Positions 1 through 8,457 of a stretch of 40,557 bases of DNA are shown piece after piece. Where the stretch lies: contig CATVXH010000016.1 of NCBI GenBank assembly GCA_958347955.1, positions 1 to 40,557 on the forward strand. Reading direction: 5' to 3'. A model generated the notes under the pieces. That model made no database searches, was not told the DNA's origin, and was given only the letters and a program-made list of their open reading frames with translations. The translations under genes and the position numbers were made by a program. Source of the stretch: an uncultured Sutterella sp. (GTDB taxonomy: Bacteria > Pseudomonadota > Gammaproteobacteria > Burkholderiales > Burkholderiaceae_F). Numbering within the stretch: position 1 is the stretch's first letter; each line of letters begins with the position of its first letter.

Positions 1-1
1 G

Positions 2-256
2 ACGAGCTTAAGTCAAGCTCGGCCAATTGTCGGAGATCGAGTAGCGCTTCAAGGTAATTTAGATCCGATGGTGCTATTTGGCTCTGAAGAAAAGATCCGT
101 CAAGAAGTCCGGCGCGTTATTGACGATTTTGGCCTTGTTGGACAGGGAGCGGGCCATGTTTTCAATCTCGGCCACGGAATCAATCAGTTTACTGATCCAC
201 AATCCGTTGCCATTTTGGTTGAAGAAGTGCATCGTTACAGTGCTTCTAAGCACTAA
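2..256 (+). CDS. hemE: Uroporphyrinogen decarboxylase, C-terminal part (5' end outside window)
   Basis: HemE converts uroporphyrinogen III to coproporphyrinogen III in cytoplasmic haem synthesis. Only the last 84 residues are present; the frame is open from base 2 and the start lies upstream of the window. The visible part contains the conserved VALQGNLDP strand and the GHVFNLGHGI segment found near the C-terminus of the family. It ends in a normal TAA. A hairpin with a short T-run follows about 120 bases downstream. In betaproteobacteria hemE commonly precedes priA, as here. The identification rests on these motifs and the synteny. Confidence 0.93.
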   Translation, partial: TSLSQARPIVGDRVALQGNLDPMVLFGSEEKIRQEVRRVIDDFGLVGQGAGHVFNLGHGINQFTDPQSVAILVEEVHRYSASKH

Positions 257-276
257 CGGGAGATTTGTCCCCAAAG

Positions 277-474
277 TTATCCACAAAAAACGTGCATAAC
301 TAAAAACCTTTGTAAATTAAAAGGTTACAGAAATATGAACACTGTAACTATTTGATTTTTAAGAATAAAAATAAAATCCCTCTGATTTCAGTTAGTTAGA
401 ATGTAATCAGAGGGTTTTGCTTAAAAAGTAGTCATCAGAATAATTATCCACAAAGTTATCCACAGTTATTCACA
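277..474 (+). other. DnaA-box cluster in an AT-rich intergenic region (candidate replication origin or DnaA-binding reservoir)
   Basis: Within the 362-base gap between hemE and priA there are three exact TTATCCACA boxes (277-285, 444-452, 456-464) and one TTATTCACA (466-474). All four read on the plus strand. A one-mismatch box, TTATGCACG, lies on the minus strand at 291-299. The last three plus-strand boxes are spaced 12 and 10 bases apart, close to one helical turn. Between them lies AT-rich DNA with short inverted repeats at 305-326 and 324-348. The box sequence is the known DnaA consensus; function as an origin or titration site is inference. dnaA and dnaN are not in the window. Confidence 0.6.
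378..418 (+). terminator. Probable rho-independent terminator of hemE
   Basis: A perfect 10-base-pair stem (CCCTCTGATT at 378-387 with AATCAGAGGG at 405-414) is closed by a 17-base loop and followed by TTTT. It lies about 120 bases after the hemE stop on the same strand. The loop is longer than usual and the T-run is short. It sits inside the DnaA-box region, so it could instead be part of that structure. Confidence 0.55.
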
Positions 475-618
475 TTTTTAGCCTAATCATTTGAAAAATA
501 GAAGGTTTCATCTTGAAAAGTTATTAACTGGATCAAATTGAGAGATTGGATCGAAATTTAGCGTTATAGTTTCCAGAGGCTGGATTTATTATCACGCTCG
601 TTGTTGGCAGAAAGTTGT

Positions 619-2643
619 ATGCAAAAACCTCGTTTTGTTTCTGTGGCACTGGATGTTCCTTGTTTGCCCCTGTTAACTTATAAAATCCTTGATGGTACTA
701 CTCCAAGAATCGGGGATCGTTGTTTAGTGCCTCTTGGAAAAAGACAAGTCGTAGGTTTTATTGTCTCGCTGAGCGACAAAACGGATATTCCGGAAAACAA
801 ACAGAAAACATATATTCGATTACTCAATGAAACAGAGCCTTTGAGCGATTCTTGGCTAAAACTGACAAAATTCGCGGCCGATTATTATCAGCACTCTTGG
901 GGAGAGGTTGGGATATCAACTTTGCCAAGTTTTTTCCGTTCTAAACCTGGCCCTCGGTATTTGCAGTCACTCGAAAGGTTGCGAAAACCGCGTAAAACGA
1001 AAAAAGTAGAAGCATCCGCTCGTTTGGAGCTCAATGAAGAGCAACAAGCGGCTGTTGAAATGATTAAGTCAGTGCAAGGATTTTGTCCGATTCTTTTATA
1101 TGGTGTCACAGGCAGCGGAAAGACAGAAGTGTATCTACGGATGATGGAGACCGTTTTTGCCCGTAAGCCGCAAGCTCAGATTCTTTTTTTAGTACCGGAA
1201 ATCAATCTTACCCCACAGCTTGAAGATCGTGTAAGGAACCATTTCCCGGATAAGGCAATGGCTACCTTGCATTCGGGTTTGGCTAATGGGGAAAGGGCTA
1301 AAGCCTGGCTTGATGCACAAGAAAAACGTGTTCAAATTTTAATTGGTACCCGCATGGCTATTTTTTCCGACATGCCGGAGTTATCTCTCATTATCGTAGA
1401 TGAAGAACATGATTTGTCTTATAAGGCTGGGGACGGTATTCGTTACTCGGCTCGGGATTTGGCGGTTAAGATGGCGCATCTGCGAAAAATCCCGGTTGTC
1501 TTGGGTTCTGCGACACCATCTTTGGAAACATGGTGTAGAGCTAAAAAAGGTCATTATCATCTTTTGACTCTTTCAAAACGTGCCGTAAATGGTGCGAGTT
1601 TGCCAGTTTTAACAATTGTTAATCCCAAGGATAAAAAGTTGGTCAGAGGACTGTGTCCCGAGATTGTAGAGGCCATCGACGAAACACTTCAAAAAAAAGA
1701 GCAGGTTATTATTTTCTTGAATCGCAGGGGTTACGCACCGGTACTCACGTGTCCGAGTTGCGGATGGCTGTCAAAATGCCCTCACTGTTCAACGTATGCG
1801 GTCTATCATAAAACTCATGCGAGACTCATTTGCCACCACTGCGGTTGGTCAAGGCCAGTTTATGCACGTTGTCCTGACTGCGGAAATGTGGATCTTTTGC
1901 CAATGGGAGCCGGAACTCAACGCATAGAAGAAACGCTTTCTGAATTGTGGCCGCAAGCCCGCATTCTTCGAATAGATCGAGATACCACTCAGAGAAAAAA
2001 CGCTGCCAAGATGGCCTTTGAAGCTGTCCATGCCGGCAAGGTGGACATTCTTGTCGGTACGCAAATGGTGGCTAAAGGACATGATTTTCAAAAAGTGTCT
2101 TTAGTGATTGTCCTCAATGTTGACGCTCAATTAGTCAGTGCCAATCCTAGAAGTGAAGAGAGGGCTTTTGCGAACCTAATGCAGGTGGCAGGTCGGGCAG
2201 GTCGTTTTGGTCTGCCAGCTCGGTTGATTGTTCAGAGCCGCTTTGGAGAAAGAAAAATCTTTGCTGCACTCGCTCAGCAAAATTACGAGATGTACGCAGA
2301 CTACCTTTTGACTACAAGGCAGGCAGAAAATAGTGTTCCTTTCGTGTGTCAGGCTTTACTGATGGCTGACGACGCCAATATAGGAAAAGTCCTGGAATTT
2401 TTAAAAAAGGCGAGAGATCTTGGCCAGGCAATTCTTGATCAATCAGATACACCAGATGTGGTTATTTATGATCCCATCCCAATGGCACTCATGCGAATTG
2501 CCGATAAGGAACGTGGACAGTTATTGGTAGAGGCTTCTACAAAAGTGGAAATGGGGCGCTTTTTGAGGCGTTGGTACTCAACGATGTGCGCTTTACCCAC
2601 ATCTGTGCACTGGACAATTGACGTTGATCCGATGGATGTTTGA
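619..2643 (+). CDS. priA: Primosomal protein N' (replication restart helicase PriA)
   Basis: PriA recognises stalled forks and D-loops and reloads the replisome; it is a 3'-5' superfamily 2 DNA helicase. Visible motifs are Walker A GVTGSGKT (162-169), DEEH (261-264), GSATPSLE, and eight cysteines at 378, 381, 387, 390, 405, 408, 418 and 421. That cysteine spacing is the one I recall for the E. coli enzyme and marks the two zinc sites. The protein has 674 residues, shorter than E. coli PriA (about 732), with the shortfall before the cysteine region. I chose ATG 619 because GCAGAAAG lies just upstream and the sequence after it begins like family N-termini; a TTG at 601 would add six residues. 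Confidence 0.96.
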   Translation: MQKPRFVSVALDVPCLPLLTYKILDGTTPRIGDRCLVPLGKRQVVGFIVSLSDKTDIPENKQKTYIRLLNETEPLSDSWLKLTKFAADYYQHSWGEVGISTLPSFFRSKPGPRYLQSLERLRKPRKTKKVEASARLELNEEQQAAVEMIKSVQGFCPILLYGVTGSGKTEVYLRMMETVFARKPQAQILFLVPEINLTPQLEDRVRNHFPDKAMATLHSGLANGERAKAWLDAQEKRVQILIGTRMAIFSDMPELSLIIVDEEHDLSYKAGDGIRYSARDLAVKMAHLRKIPVVLGSATPSLETWCRAKKGHYHLLTLSKRAVNGASLPVLTIVNPKDKKLVRGLCPEIVEAIDETLQKKEQVIIFLNRRGYAPVLTCPSCGWLSKCPHCSTYAVYHKTHARLICHHCGWSRPVYARCPDCGNVDLLPMGAGTQRIEETLSELWPQARILRIDRDTTQRKNAAKMAFEAVHAGKVDILVGTQMVAKGHDFQKVSLVIVLNVDAQLVSANPRSEERAFANLMQVAGRAGRFGLPARLIVQSRFGERKIFAALAQQNYEMYADYLLTTRQAENSVPFVCQALLMADDANIGKVLEFLKKARDLGQAILDQSDTPDVVIYDPIPMALMRIADKERGQLLVEASTKVEMGRFLRRWYSTMCALPTSVHWTIDVDPMDV

Positions 2644-2686
2644 ATGCGGTTGACGGCAATAGGCGCAAAGTTTTGAAAAAGTCCTT

Positions 2687-2692
2687 TATAAT
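2687..2692 (+). promoter_or_regulatory. -10 element of the tRNA-Arg promoter
   Basis: A perfect TATAAT lies 10 bases before the first tRNA base, which would put the start of transcription only a few bases ahead of the tRNA. No good -35 is present at 16-18 bases spacing; TTGACG at 2650-2655 is too far away. Confidence 0.45.
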
Positions 2693-2702
2693 CATCAGTC
2701 CT

Positions 2703-2777
2703 GCCTCCGTGGTGAAGTGGATATCATGCGACCCTCCGAAGGTCGCGTCACAGGTTCGATTCCTGTCGGAGGTACCA
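2703..2777 (+). tRNA. tRNA-Arg (anticodon CCG)
   Basis: The cloverleaf can be folded by hand. The acceptor pairs GCCTCCG with CGGAGGT (one G-T wobble). The anticodon stem is CGACC/GGTCG with the seven-base loop CTCCGAA, anticodon CCG at 2736-2738. The T-arm is ACAGG-TTCGATT-CCTGT, followed by discriminator A and an encoded CCA. It reads CGG codons. A protein gene starts only 23 bases after the CCA. Confidence 0.95.
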
Positions 2778-2800
2778 TCTTATAAACTTTCGTAAAGGCC

Positions 2801-3211
2801 ATGTTGGTCCCTGTAGATATCGCCTATCACTGTCGTTCCAAAGAACTGGAACTCATCTATGAAAATGCTCAAAGTTTTAGGCTCCCTGCTGAATACTTGA
2901 GGGTTATGAGTCCCTCGGCTGAGGTTCAGGGACACACTCCGCAACAGGCGCATACGCCGGTTGGCAAGCGAGATGTCTCAATTGTGGGGATAGAGCCGAT
3001 AGGCCTTTATGCGCTTAAGATTATTTTTTCCGACGGTCATGATTCCGGTTACTACGATTGGGATTACCTTAGAAAATTGGCAATGGAAAAAGAGTTGCTT
3101 TGGCAGGGTTACTTGGCTCGACTGAAAGATTTAGGTGCCAGCCGAGATCCCGACGATCCGCGAAATGAACCGTTTAAACCGCATTTAAAAAAGAAAGCTT
3201 GTCACCACTGA
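2801..3211 (+). CDS. DUF971 family protein (gamma-butyrobetaine hydroxylase N-terminal-like)
   Basis: A 136-residue soluble protein. Its N-terminal two thirds look like the DUF971 fold, with the signature segments LPAEYLRV, VGIEPIGLYALKI and the DG(H)DSGYYDW turn. The molecular role of stand-alone DUF971 proteins is not established; related domains occur in 2-oxoglutarate-dependent hydroxylases and Fe-S assembly proteins. It is followed after one base by ubiE, an arrangement common in betaproteobacteria. The ATG lies 23 bases after the tRNA-Arg CCA with only a weak, very close AAAGG upstream. A later in-frame ATG would remove the domain's start, so I kept the first. Confidence 0.85.
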   Translation: MLVPVDIAYHCRSKELELIYENAQSFRLPAEYLRVMSPSAEVQGHTPQQAHTPVGKRDVSIVGIEPIGLYALKIIFSDGHDSGYYDWDYLRKLAMEKELLWQGYLARLKDLGASRDPDDPRNEPFKPHLKKKACHH

Positions 3212-3212
3212 T

Positions 3213-3968
3213 ATGCCGCAGCAGAAGAATAATCACGAAACTGATTTTGGTTTTAAGCGCATTGCCGAAGAAGACAAGGCAAGACAGGTCAAGGAGGTGT
3301 TTGATTCTGTCGCACCGAAGTACGATTTAATGAATGACGTGCTTTCTTTCGGCATGCATCGTTTGTGGAAACGGTACGCTATTCATAAAGCGGATATTGC
3401 TCGTGGAATGAAAGTGCTGGATTTGGCGGCGGGCACAGCCGATCTTTCACTGAAATTTGCGCAACTTGTAGGACGTGACGGAGAGGTTTGGCCTACTGAT
3501 ATCAATCGTTCGATGTTATCTATCGGAGCTAAACGTATGCGCGAGGCCGGTTTTGATATGCCGGTTGTGCAGTGTGATTGTGAGAAACTGCCGTTTCCTG
3601 ATAATACGTTTCACGTGGTAATGGTCAGCTTCGGATTGCGCAATATGACGCACAAAGACCGTGCATTAAGTGAAATGCAGCGGGTGTGTAAGCCTGGGGG
3701 TAAGGTCATGGTGTTGGAATTTTCCAAGATCAACAGACTGTTGGCACCATTTTATGACTTCTACTCCTTCCGCTTGATGCCTTGGCTGGGAGGAAAGATT
3801 TCTGGAGACAGTGAAAGTTATCGTTATTTACCTGAGTCCATTCGCATGCATCCCAGTCAGCCTGTTTTAGCTGAGATGATGCGTTCGGCCGGACTCGAGG
3901 ATGTCCGTTGGCACAATCTGACGTTCGGTGTCTGCGCTTTGCACATTGGACGTAAGCCTGAGGGATAA
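3213..3968 (+). CDS. ubiE: Ubiquinone/menaquinone biosynthesis C-methyltransferase UbiE
   Basis: A SAM-dependent methyltransferase that C-methylates the benzoquinol ring in ubiquinone synthesis and demethylmenaquinol in menaquinone synthesis. The 251 residues match the family length. Visible are the signature YDLMNDVLSFGMHRLWK (37-53), the SAM-binding DLAAGTADL (70-78), and the late SYRYLPESIRMHP segment typical of UbiE. It starts one base after the DUF971 stop, so the two are probably translated from one message. Quinone supply ties in with the cytochrome bd quinol oxidase encoded farther along. Confidence 0.96.
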   Translation: MPQQKNNHETDFGFKRIAEEDKARQVKEVFDSVAPKYDLMNDVLSFGMHRLWKRYAIHKADIARGMKVLDLAAGTADLSLKFAQLVGRDGEVWPTDINRSMLSIGAKRMREAGFDMPVVQCDCEKLPFPDNTFHVVMVSFGLRNMTHKDRALSEMQRVCKPGGKVMVLEFSKINRLLAPFYDFYSFRLMPWLGGKISGDSESYRYLPESIRMHPSQPVLAEMMRSAGLEDVRWHNLTFGVCALHIGRKPEG

Positions 3969-4034
3969 AATAAGATCACTGTTTTTACTATTAACCTGGA
4001 AAGTTTTTAACTTGGATAGTTTGGAGTTGTCCGC

Positions 4035-5018
4035 ATGAAAAAATGGATTGCGATTTTAGCGATTGGTTTAACGATGATGTCGTTGTCGGTTTCTGCCGAT
4101 GCGGCTCGCCGCTTTGGGGGTGGAATGAGTTTTGGCCGTTCTGCGCCGACGTTGCAACGGTCGGCACCCGCGCCGACTGCGCCGGGTATTCAGCAGCAAC
4201 GAGCCAATCCGGCCCAGGCTCAGCAGCCTCAGCGCCAACAACAGGCCGCTTCCGCCCAACAGCCCCGTCCTCAACAAGCCGCTCCTAGTCCTATGCGCGG
4301 TATGCTGATGGGTTTGGCCGCTGCTTTGGGGATCACCGCCTTGGCTCATGCTTTAGGGCTGGGAGAGGGTTTCGCGCAATTTTTGATGATTGCTTTAATG
4401 GCTTTAGCGGCTTTTTACATCGTTCGTTTGCTTTTGGGATTGTTTCTCGTGAAACGTATGCCGGCGGGAATGCCTGGGAAACAGGCTCAGAACGGTAATC
4501 AAGAGCAAATGCAGAATCAGTATTCTTACAGTACATCGGCATCGGACTCCCAATCTTCTCAACCTTCCTACGGAAGCGCCTCGCCCATGGCAGGCAGTGT
4601 ATTGGATGAACTCAATAATCCGAACTCCGCTCGTAAAGAGCAATTGCCGGAAGGCTTTGATGTTGAGGAGTTCCTCCGAGTGGCAGAAACCAATTTTGCC
4701 AAAATGCAGAAGGCTTGGGATACGGGTAACATCACCTCACTTTCCGATTTTACTTCCGATGAAGTGTTCCGCACGGTGACTCACCAATTGCGTGAACGTG
4801 GCGCGCAAGACTATCAAACAGAAATCGTGACTTTGAAATCCGATTTCCGCGGCATTATTCGTGATGGTGATGAATATTTGGCAGGAGTTCATTTTGATGG
4901 TACGCTCAACGTAAGCGGAGAAGCCGAACGCGTGGATGAAACCTGGATCTTGTCAAAGCCTGTTAACGGTAACTCCGGCTGGGTTTTGGCGGGTATTCAT
5001 CAAGATTCGGTTCAATAA
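4035..5018 (+). CDS. Tim44-like domain membrane protein
   Basis: A 327-residue secreted or membrane protein. Residues 1-23 look like a signal peptide ending ADA. Residues 35-88 are low complexity, rich in Gln, Pro and Ala. Two hydrophobic segments follow at about 90-108 and 113-138. The C-terminal 130 residues resemble the Tim44/MRP-L45 (NTF2-like) domain, including EEFLRVAETNFAKMQKAWD and a Trp-rich end. Bacterial members are common in betaproteobacteria downstream of ubiE, but their function is unknown. A clear terminator follows. Confidence 0.82.
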   Translation: MKKWIAILAIGLTMMSLSVSADAARRFGGGMSFGRSAPTLQRSAPAPTAPGIQQQRANPAQAQQPQRQQQAASAQQPRPQQAAPSPMRGMLMGLAAALGITALAHALGLGEGFAQFLMIALMALAAFYIVRLLLGLFLVKRMPAGMPGKQAQNGNQEQMQNQYSYSTSASDSQSSQPSYGSASPMAGSVLDELNNPNSARKEQLPEGFDVEEFLRVAETNFAKMQKAWDTGNITSLSDFTSDEVFRTVTHQLRERGAQDYQTEIVTLKSDFRGIIRDGDEYLAGVHFDGTLNVSGEAERVDETWILSKPVNGNSGWVLAGIHQDSVQ

Positions 5019-5040
5019 CATTTGTTGCTATCCGTAACGC

Positions 5041-5074
5041 AGGGCCGCGCTTTAGGGTGCGGCCCTTTTTGTTT
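5041..5074 (+). terminator. Rho-independent terminator after the Tim44-like gene
   Basis: An 8-base-pair GC-rich stem (AGGGCCGC 5041-5048 with GCGGCCCT 5059-5066) has a 10-base loop and runs into TTTTT then GTTT. It lies 22 bases past the stop and separates this unit from glmU. Confidence 0.88.
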
Positions 5075-5168
5075 CAAGCTTTAAAAAACTTTTTTGCAGT
5101 TCAAAGGCAGCGGATTGAATCGAGTACAATACGGTTAATTGACGTGTTTTCATTCAAAAGTCATTTTT

Positions 5169-6524
5169 ATGAATATTGTTATTCTTGCCGCCGGCATGGG
5201 TAAGCGTATGCGTTCGCGCTTGCCGAAAGTACTTCAGCCTCTCGCCGGCAAACCCATGCTTGCTCATGTTCTTGAAAAAGCCCGCATTTTGGGAAAAGAT
5301 AATCACATCGTTGTAGTGGTCGGTCACGGTGCTGAAGCAGTGAAAAAGTATTTTTCACAAGCCTCAGACATTACTTTTGCACTGCAAAGTGAACAACTCG
5401 GCACGGGACACGCTTTGTTGCAAGCTTTGCCTTTTTGCAAGAAAGATGAACCCACGCTGGTACTTTTGGGAGATGTCCCGCTAATCCGTCCGGAAACACT
5501 TAAAAAGTTAATCCAAGCGGCAGGTAACGGAGTCGGGCTATTGACAGTCAGGTTGTCAGATCCTAAGGGGTACGGGCGAATTGTGCGTGAATGTGGCGTC
5601 GTGCGATCCATTGTGGAAGAAAAAGACGCAACTGAGGCACAACGCGCTATCAATGAAGTCAACACCGGCATTATGGTACTGCCAACCCAATATTTAGATC
5701 GCTGGCTCAATGAATTGGGCAATCAAAATGCTCAAGGCGAATACTATCTCACGGATGTGATAGCTCGAGCTGTTGCCGAAGGTGTCGAGGTGCGTACGGC
5801 CCTAGCTGACAGTCCGACAGAGGTCGAGGGAGTCAATAATAAAGTTCAGCTGGCTGCGCTTGAAAGGGCTCATCAAAGGAACAATGCTTTCGCTTTGATG
5901 AACGAAGGTGTCACGGTGATTGACCCGGAGAGAATCGACGTACGTGGTGAGTTGGTTTGCGGTAAAGATGTTGAGATTGATGTTGGTTGTATTTTCTGCG
6001 GAAAAGTAGTTTTGGGCGACGGAGTGAAAGTTGGCGCGTATTGTGTGTTAAAAGACGTGGAAATGGGTGCCGAAACCGAGGTATTGCCATTTTGCCACTT
6101 TGACGGAGCTCAGATCGGTCAAGAGGCTCGTCTCGGACCCTATAGCCGTTTGCGTCCCGGAACAACCTTGGCCGATCAGACTCATATTGGCAACTTTGTG
6201 GAGATTAAAAAGTCTGTCGTTGGCTTGGGTAGCAAAGTTAATCATCTCTCATACATCGGTGATACCGATATGGGGGCGCATGTGAATATTGGCGCAGGAA
6301 CAATCACTTGCAACTATGACGGTGTTAACAAATTCCGCACCACAATTATGGATGATGCGTTTATTGGGTCGGATACTCAACTTGTGGCACCGGTGACTGT
6401 TGGTAAGGGGGCAACTCTTGGAGCTGGCACGACGCTTACAAAAGATGCCCCGGATGGGGAATTAACCATTGCACGTGCCCGTCAAGTAACACTAAAGGGG
6501 TGGAAACGCCCGACGAAAAAATAA
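5169..6524 (+). CDS. glmU: Bifunctional UDP-N-acetylglucosamine pyrophosphorylase / glucosamine-1-phosphate N-acetyltransferase
   Basis: GlmU acetylates glucosamine-1-phosphate and couples it to UTP, giving UDP-GlcNAc for peptidoglycan and LPS. The N-terminal half has the nucleotidyltransferase motif LAAGMGKRM (6-14) with Lys20, and LLGDVPLI. The C-terminal half is a left-handed beta-helix of hexapeptide repeats with NHLSYIGD, containing the acetyltransferase His, and NYDG. The length of 451 residues is close to E. coli's 456. I start at ATG 5169 because the protein begins directly with MNIVILAAG; a TTG 30 bases upstream would add a non-homologous leader. glmS follows after 21 bases. Confidence 0.97.
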   Translation: MNIVILAAGMGKRMRSRLPKVLQPLAGKPMLAHVLEKARILGKDNHIVVVVGHGAEAVKKYFSQASDITFALQSEQLGTGHALLQALPFCKKDEPTLVLLGDVPLIRPETLKKLIQAAGNGVGLLTVRLSDPKGYGRIVRECGVVRSIVEEKDATEAQRAINEVNTGIMVLPTQYLDRWLNELGNQNAQGEYYLTDVIARAVAEGVEVRTALADSPTEVEGVNNKVQLAALERAHQRNNAFALMNEGVTVIDPERIDVRGELVCGKDVEIDVGCIFCGKVVLGDGVKVGAYCVLKDVEMGAETEVLPFCHFDGAQIGQEARLGPYSRLRPGTTLADQTHIGNFVEIKKSVVGLGSKVNHLSYIGDTDMGAHVNIGAGTITCNYDGVNKFRTTIMDDAFIGSDTQLVAPVTVGKGATLGAGTTLTKDAPDGELTIARARQVTLKGWKRPTKK

Positions 6525-6545
6525 TAAATTGAAAAGGATAGAACT

Positions 6546-8372
6546 ATGTGCGGTATTGTTGCGGCCACTTCCCGACATCGGGATATAGTGCCTCTTTTGG
6601 TACAAGGTTTAAAGCGGCTTGAGTATCGTGGCTATGACAGTTGCGGTGTGGCCGTTTGGAACGAGGGGCTTAAACGAGTCAGAAGCGTCTCTCGAGTTTC
6701 TGAGTTGTCTGAGCAAATTGAAAAAGAGAATCTGCAAGGTTTTTTGGGAATCGCCCATACCCGTTGGGCGACACATGGGGCGCCTTTGGTTTGTAATGCA
6801 CATCCGCATTTTGCGGGCGACCAAATTGCCTTGATTCATAACGGCATTATTGAAAACTACGAGGAAATTCGTGCAGAACTCTTAGCCAAGGGTGTGCAAT
6901 TTTCCAGCCAAACAGATTCAGAGGTGCTTGCCCATCTGGTTCGCGATTGCTATCAGGGGGATTTGCTTTCTGCCGTAGAAGGTGCCTTAAATCGTGTGCG
7001 CGGAGCTTACGCCATCGCTGTTTTTTGCAAGGATGATCCGCACCGCGTTGTTGTGGCTCGACAAGGTTCTCCTTTGGTGCTTGGTATTGGTGAAGAAGAG
7101 ATGTTCGCTGCTTCTGACACCATGGCGTTGGCAGGAGAAACCGACCGCTTTATCTACATGGAAGACGGTGATGTCGCTGACCTGACGCAAGATTCTTATG
7201 CGATTTATTCGCATCAGGGACAACAATTTGTTCCTGTTGAACGAGAGGTCTGTCGCGTGCAGGCTTTCAGCAACGCCGTTGAGCTTGGACCGTACCGTCA
7301 TTACATGCAAAAGGAAATTTTTGAACAACCTCGAGCGATTGCTGATACGCTGGAAGCTGTCGGTGATGTCACCGCTGGTCTTTTCGGCGATAAGGCTGAC
7401 GCGGTGTTTAAAGAGGTGGAGCGCATTTTGATGATTGCTTGCGGTACAAGCTACTATGCAGCTTTGACCTCAAAGTATTGGCTTGAAGCTATTGCCGGCA
7501 TTCCGTGTGATGTGGAAATCGCCAGTGAGTACCGTTATCGCAAGAGTGTCCCCAATCCCAAGACGTTGGTCGTGACGATTTCCCAATCTGGTGAAACGGC
7601 TGATACTTTGGCTGCGTTAAAACATGCCAGAGAGCTTGGCATGACGAAAACGCTCACTATCTGCAATGTGCCGACAAGCGCAATGGTTCGTGAAAGCATG
7701 TTGCACTATATCACCCGTGCGGGGGTGGAAATTGGTGTGGCTTCCACTAAAGCCTTTACCACGCAGTTAACAGCGCTGTTTTTGTTGACACTTTGTCTGG
7801 CAAAGGTCAATGGCCGACTGAGTCCCGAAAACGAGGCGGAGTATATGCGCCTGTTGCGTCATGTGCCCAAAGCCGTTAGCTCGGTGTTGGCCCTGGAGCC
7901 TCAAGTCATTGCTTGGGCCGAACGGTTCGCCAGTAAACAAAATGCGCTTTTTTTAGGACGCGGAATTCACTATCCAATCGCTTTGGAGGGAGCGCTTAAG
8001 CTAAAAGAGATCTCGTATATTCACGCCGAAGCGTACCCCGCCGGTGAACTAAAGCACGGCCCATTGGCCTTGGTGGATGAGTCTATTCCCGTGGTGACAG
8101 TGGCGCCTAACGATGAGCTCTTAGAGAAATTAAAGAGCAATATGAAAGAAGTCGAGGCTCGTAAGGGTGAGCTCTATGTTTTTGCTGATGCCGATACAGG
8201 ACTGGAGTCAACAGAACATATCCATGTGATTCGAATGCCTGAAAATTATGGGCCGCTTTCACCCATCCTTCATGTCGTACCGCTTCAGTTGCTTGCCTAT
8301 CATACGGCTTGTATTCGAGGCAATGATGTTGATAAGCCGAGAAATTTAGCTAAGAGTGTGACAACTGAATAA
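6546..8372 (+). CDS. glmS: Glutamine--fructose-6-phosphate aminotransferase (isomerizing)
   Basis: GlmS makes glucosamine-6-phosphate from fructose-6-phosphate and glutamine, the entry step to amino sugars. The mature N-terminus is the catalytic Cys2 (MCGIVAA), followed by a class II glutaminase domain with RLEYRGYDS and HTRWATHG. Two SIS domains come next, with SQSGETADT and EGALKLKEISYIHAEAY. The end DKPRNLAKSVTTE is the family's conserved tail. The length of 608 residues is normal. AAAGGAT lies before the ATG. It probably shares a transcript with glmU, so two genes of the same pathway are expressed together. Confidence 0.98.
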   Translation: MCGIVAATSRHRDIVPLLVQGLKRLEYRGYDSCGVAVWNEGLKRVRSVSRVSELSEQIEKENLQGFLGIAHTRWATHGAPLVCNAHPHFAGDQIALIHNGIIENYEEIRAELLAKGVQFSSQTDSEVLAHLVRDCYQGDLLSAVEGALNRVRGAYAIAVFCKDDPHRVVVARQGSPLVLGIGEEEMFAASDTMALAGETDRFIYMEDGDVADLTQDSYAIYSHQGQQFVPVEREVCRVQAFSNAVELGPYRHYMQKEIFEQPRAIADTLEAVGDVTAGLFGDKADAVFKEVERILMIACGTSYYAALTSKYWLEAIAGIPCDVEIASEYRYRKSVPNPKTLVVTISQSGETADTLAALKHARELGMTKTLTICNVPTSAMVRESMLHYITRAGVEIGVASTKAFTTQLTALFLLTLCLAKVNGRLSPENEAEYMRLLRHVPKAVSSVLALEPQVIAWAERFASKQNALFLGRGIHYPIALEGALKLKEISYIHAEAYPAGELKHGPLALVDESIPVVTVAPNDELLEKLKSNMKEVEARKGELYVFADADTGLESTEHIHVIRMPENYGPLSPILHVVPLQLLAYHTACIRGNDVDKPRNLAKSVTTE

Positions 8373-8400
8373 AGCAAGCGATGGTCATCGGCTAATAAAA

Positions 8401-8437
8401 AATCCCCGCATGTGGTAATGACAGCATGCGGGGATTT
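8401..8437. terminator. Bidirectional terminator between glmS and the marC-family gene
   Basis: A 12-base-pair perfect stem (AATCCCCGCATG at 8401-8412 and CATGCGGGGATT at 8425-8436) closes a 12-base loop. T-rich sequence follows on both strands, and it lies between two converging genes. Confidence 0.88.
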
Positions 8438-8457
8438 CCATTAATTGAAATGTTAGA

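Noticed and set aside
601..618. TTG start for priA
   Set aside because: ATG 619 has a closer GCAGAAAG and gives the expected N-terminus; TTG is kept only as an alternative.
5094..5130. Promoter TTGCAG/TACAAT upstream of glmU
   Set aside because: The spacing is 25 bases, too long for sigma-70; only the TACAAT remains suggestive.
5139..5168. TTG start for glmU
   Set aside because: It would add ten residues before the conserved MNIVILAAG start.
6525..6545. glmS ribozyme upstream of glmS
   Set aside because: The gap is only 21 bases, far too short, and the ribozyme is known from Gram-positive bacteria.
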